A DNA stretch of 33,863 nt from Mesorhizobium sp. B2-7-1 (GTDB lineage Bacteria; Pseudomonadota; Alphaproteobacteria; Rhizobiales; Rhizobiaceae): contig NZ_VFUA01000073.1 in NCBI RefSeq assembly GCF_006440735.1, positions 1 to 33,863 of the forward strand, written 5' to 3'. Under the pieces are notes generated by a model. The model made no database searches. It was not told the origin of the DNA and saw only the letters and a program-made list of their open reading frames with translations. The translations under genes were made by a program, and so were the position numbers. This document shows positions 32,160 through 33,863 of the stretch, piece after piece. How positions within the stretch are numbered: the first letter of the stretch is position 1; every line of letters begins with the position of its first letter.

Positions 32160-33287
32160 CTAGCGTACCACCGTCAGCCGCTCGGCGGCGCGGGTAATGG
32201 CGGTATAGAGCCAGCGCTGCCTGGTTTCCTTGAAGGCCCAGCTTTCGTCGAACAGCACGACGTCGTTCCACTGCGAGCCCTGCGCCTTGTGCACGGTCAG
32301 CGCGTAGCCATAGTCGAAATCGTCGAAACGCTTCTTCTGTTGCCAGGGGATTTCGGCATCCGGGTCCTCGAAGGCCGCCTTGAGCAGCTTGATCTTGGCG
32401 ACGCCGCGGTCGGGATCGTCCTCTTCCGGCGAGACCAGAAGATTGATGCCGGGCTTCACCGTCTCGCGCGACGAGGTCATCACCTTCCACAGCGAACCGT
32501 TGAGCAGCCCCTTGGCCGGATCGTTGCGCAGGCAGACCAGCTTGTCGCCGGCCTGCGGAAAATCGGCATTGAACCCCTTCAGCTCGCGCAGCCTTTGATT
32601 GTAGCGCCGGCGCGTGCGGTTTGTGCCGACCAGCACCTGATCGGCCTTGAGCACGAGGTCCTGGTTGACGCCTTCCCTGCCGATGACCTGCGCCGTGCCG
32701 TAGTCGCCATGCATGAATTCACGGCCTTCGCGCACGTCGAGGGCGAGGCGGATGATCGGATTGTCGCGCGCCTGGCGGTGGATCTCGGTCAGCAGCACGT
32801 CTGGTTCGTGTTCGGTGAAGAAGCCGCCACCCGAGATCGGCGGCAGCTGCGCCGGATCGCCCAGCACCAGGATTGGCGTGCCAAAACTCTGCAGGTCGCG
32901 GCCGAGCTGCTCGTCGACCATCGAGCATTCGTCGATGACGACGAGCTTCGCACGCGATATCGGGCTTTGCCGGTTGAGCGAAAAGGTCGGCGACATCGAG
33001 GTCTTGCCGGTCACCTCGTCCGCGACCGATTCTTCCCCCTTCGGCCTATAGATCAGCGAATGGATGGTGCGGGCGTTGGTCGCTCCCTTCGAGCGCAGCA
33101 CCTGGGCCGCCTTGCCGGTGAAGGCAGCGAACTGCACCTGCCCGTCGACATGCTCGGCGAAATAGCGCGCCAGCGTCGTCTTGCCGGTGCCGGCATAGCC
33201 GAACAGCCGGAAGACCTGCGGCCGGCCCTCCTTGAGCCAGCGCCCGACCGCTTTCAGCGCCTCATCCTGTTGGGGAGAAAATTCCAT
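32160..33287 (-). CDS. RecD-like SF1B DNA helicase
   Basis: A 375-residue ATP-dependent helicase of superfamily 1B (RecD/Dda/AAA_30 type). Walker A is GYAGTGKTT (30-38), Walker B is VVIDE (116-120), motif III is GDPAQLPPI (from 143), and motif IV-like IHRQARDNP is at ~169. The late YALTVHKAQGSQW and LYTAITRAAERL are motifs V and VI, with the UvrD-like C-terminal fold. It is too short to be a full RecD and has no RecBC partner nearby. The ATG at 33287 is chosen because MEFSPQQDEAL is the usual family opening; an upstream in-frame start at 33356 is possible. The RBS is weak. Confidence 0.9.
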   Translation of the reverse strand: MEFSPQQDEALKAVGRWLKEGRPQVFRLFGYAGTGKTTLARYFAEHVDGQVQFAAFTGKAAQVLRSKGATNARTIHSLIYRPKGEESVADEVTGKTSMSPTFSLNRQSPISRAKLVVIDECSMVDEQLGRDLQSFGTPILVLGDPAQLPPISGGGFFTEHEPDVLLTEIHRQARDNPIIRLALDVREGREFMHGDYGTAQVIGREGVNQDLVLKADQVLVGTNRTRRRYNQRLRELKGFNADFPQAGDKLVCLRNDPAKGLLNGSLWKVMTSSRETVKPGINLLVSPEEDDPDRGVAKIKLLKAAFEDPDAEIPWQQKKRFDDFDYGYALTVHKAQGSQWNDVVLFDESWAFKETRQRWLYTAITRAAERLTVVR

Positions 33288-33452
33288 CAGTGCGACAGAC
33301 CGGATTCGCTGACGAAAGACAAGGTTGGCCGCAATGCCGGCCGTTGTCGGCAGCAATCGCTAGCGCATCCGACAACTCAGGCTACCAGTCACAAGCCGGA
33401 ACGTAAAGAGAACAAAATTGCAGTGCCTCGGTTGGCTCCGACGAAGAACAAG

Positions 33453-33863
33453 TCAGCCGAAGGCAGCCACTGCCGGTGGCGGATCGCGGCCAGCCGTCGG
33501 AACGGGCGCGTAGTGGTCGAACTGCATCGTGTAGGTCGCGCGGTCCCGGCTCATCGAGCGCAGGTTGTCGAAGTACTTGAACATGGTGGCCAGCGGCACC
33601 ATCGCGTTGACGACGATGGCCTCGCCGCGGCTTATCCGACTCTTGACCAGACTGCGGCGGCCGTGCAGGTCGCCGATAATGTTGATGACATAGATTTCCG
33701 GCGTCACCACCTCGACCTTCATGATCGGTTCGAGCAATTGTACGCCAAGCTTGGGTGCGGCTTCGCGGAAACAGGCGCGGCCGGCGATCTCGAATGCGCG
33801 CGCCGAAGAGTCGGTATGATGGTAGGCGCCGTCCATCAGTGTCGCCTTGACGCCGATCATCGG
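33453..33863 (-). CDS. Elongation factor G-like protein, C-terminal end (5' part outside window)
   Basis: The reading frame enters from the right edge; 33861-33863 is an in-frame Pro codon before MIGVKATLMDGAYHHTDSS, so this is not a start. The 135+ residues match EF-G domains IV-V: LLEPIMKVEVVTPEIY, IIGDLHGRR and RATYTMQFDHYAPVP. It departs from typical EF-G in that the usual MGDVIGDLNSRRG reads VINIIGDLHGRRS, the following loop reads LVKSRISRG rather than a GMEARG-type sequence, and the end is Pro/Ala-rich. It is likely an EF-G paralogue or a translation GTPase relative rather than the main fusA. Degradation to a pseudogene cannot be excluded from this piece. Confidence 0.8.
   Translation of the reverse strand, partial: PMIGVKATLMDGAYHHTDSSARAFEIAGRACFREAAPKLGVQLLEPIMKVEVVTPEIYVINIIGDLHGRRSLVKSRISRGEAIVVNAMVPLATMFKYFDNLRSMSRDRATYTMQFDHYAPVPTAGRDPPPAVAAFG

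Noticed and set aside
33288..33452. A promoter or RNA between the helicase and the EF-G-like gene
   Set aside because: No convincing -35/-10 pair, palindrome or terminator hairpin was found in this 165-bp gap.

Overview
The window is high-GC, densely coded DNA that looks like the chromosome of an alphaproteobacterium of the order Hyphomicrobiales, most like Mesorhizobium and its relatives. This rests on the aerobic (late-cobalt) cobalamin pathway, a Brucella-type BA14K protein, a GGAAC-N16-CGTT (EcfG-type) promoter, a CTGGAC-N17-CTATAT tRNA promoter, and tandem kup genes. The genus is an inference. No phage, insertion sequence, integrase or CRISPR array was seen.

Region 1 (1-9543) is a cobalamin operon: cobG (3' part), cobH, cobI, cobJ, cobL, cobE, cobM, cobA, cobB, cobV(cobS) and cobU(cobT). 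Most junctions are 4-bp ATGA/GTGA overlaps. cobK lies on the opposite strand between cobJ and cobL. Together these genes take uroporphyrinogen III to hydrogenobyrinic acid a,c-diamide, apart from the cobF step, which is not in the window, and they supply two nucleotide-loop assembly enzymes. Cobaltochelatase, the adenosyltransferase and cobQ are also not in the window, and there is no B12 riboswitch in it.

Region 2 (9544-14500) holds a small secreted protein gene behind a 17-bp palindrome, a tRNA-Lys(CTT) with its promoter, a PhzF-family enzyme on the minus strand, and a three-gene MacA/MacB-like export operon.

Region 3 (14527-19345) has a divergent Lrp-type regulator and ACC deaminase pair (acdR/acdS), a Nudix hydrolase coupled to an endonuclease/exonuclease/phosphatase protein, a BA14K protein with an EcfG-type promoter, and a PilZ protein. 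Two terminators lie here.

Region 4 (19373-25650) is regulator-rich. On the minus strand a MarR gene, a 136-nt rod-like inverted-repeat element, a TetR gene and ilvC follow one another. Divergent from MarR is a Rieske-ferredoxin/GST operon whose promoter carries perfect 14-bp palindromes. A flavin monooxygenase follows, then an HxlR regulator divergent from a QorB-like reductase, with an inverted repeat between them.

Region 5 (25696-33863) carries an extended SDR, two tandem Kup potassium transporters with almost identical C-terminal domains, pdxJ, a SpoIIAA-like protein, a RecD-like helicase, and at the edge the C-terminal end of a divergent EF-G-like protein.

The least explained features are the rod-like element at 21203-21338, the sharply bounded kup similarity, the cobK/cobL start arrangement and the EF-G-like fragment.
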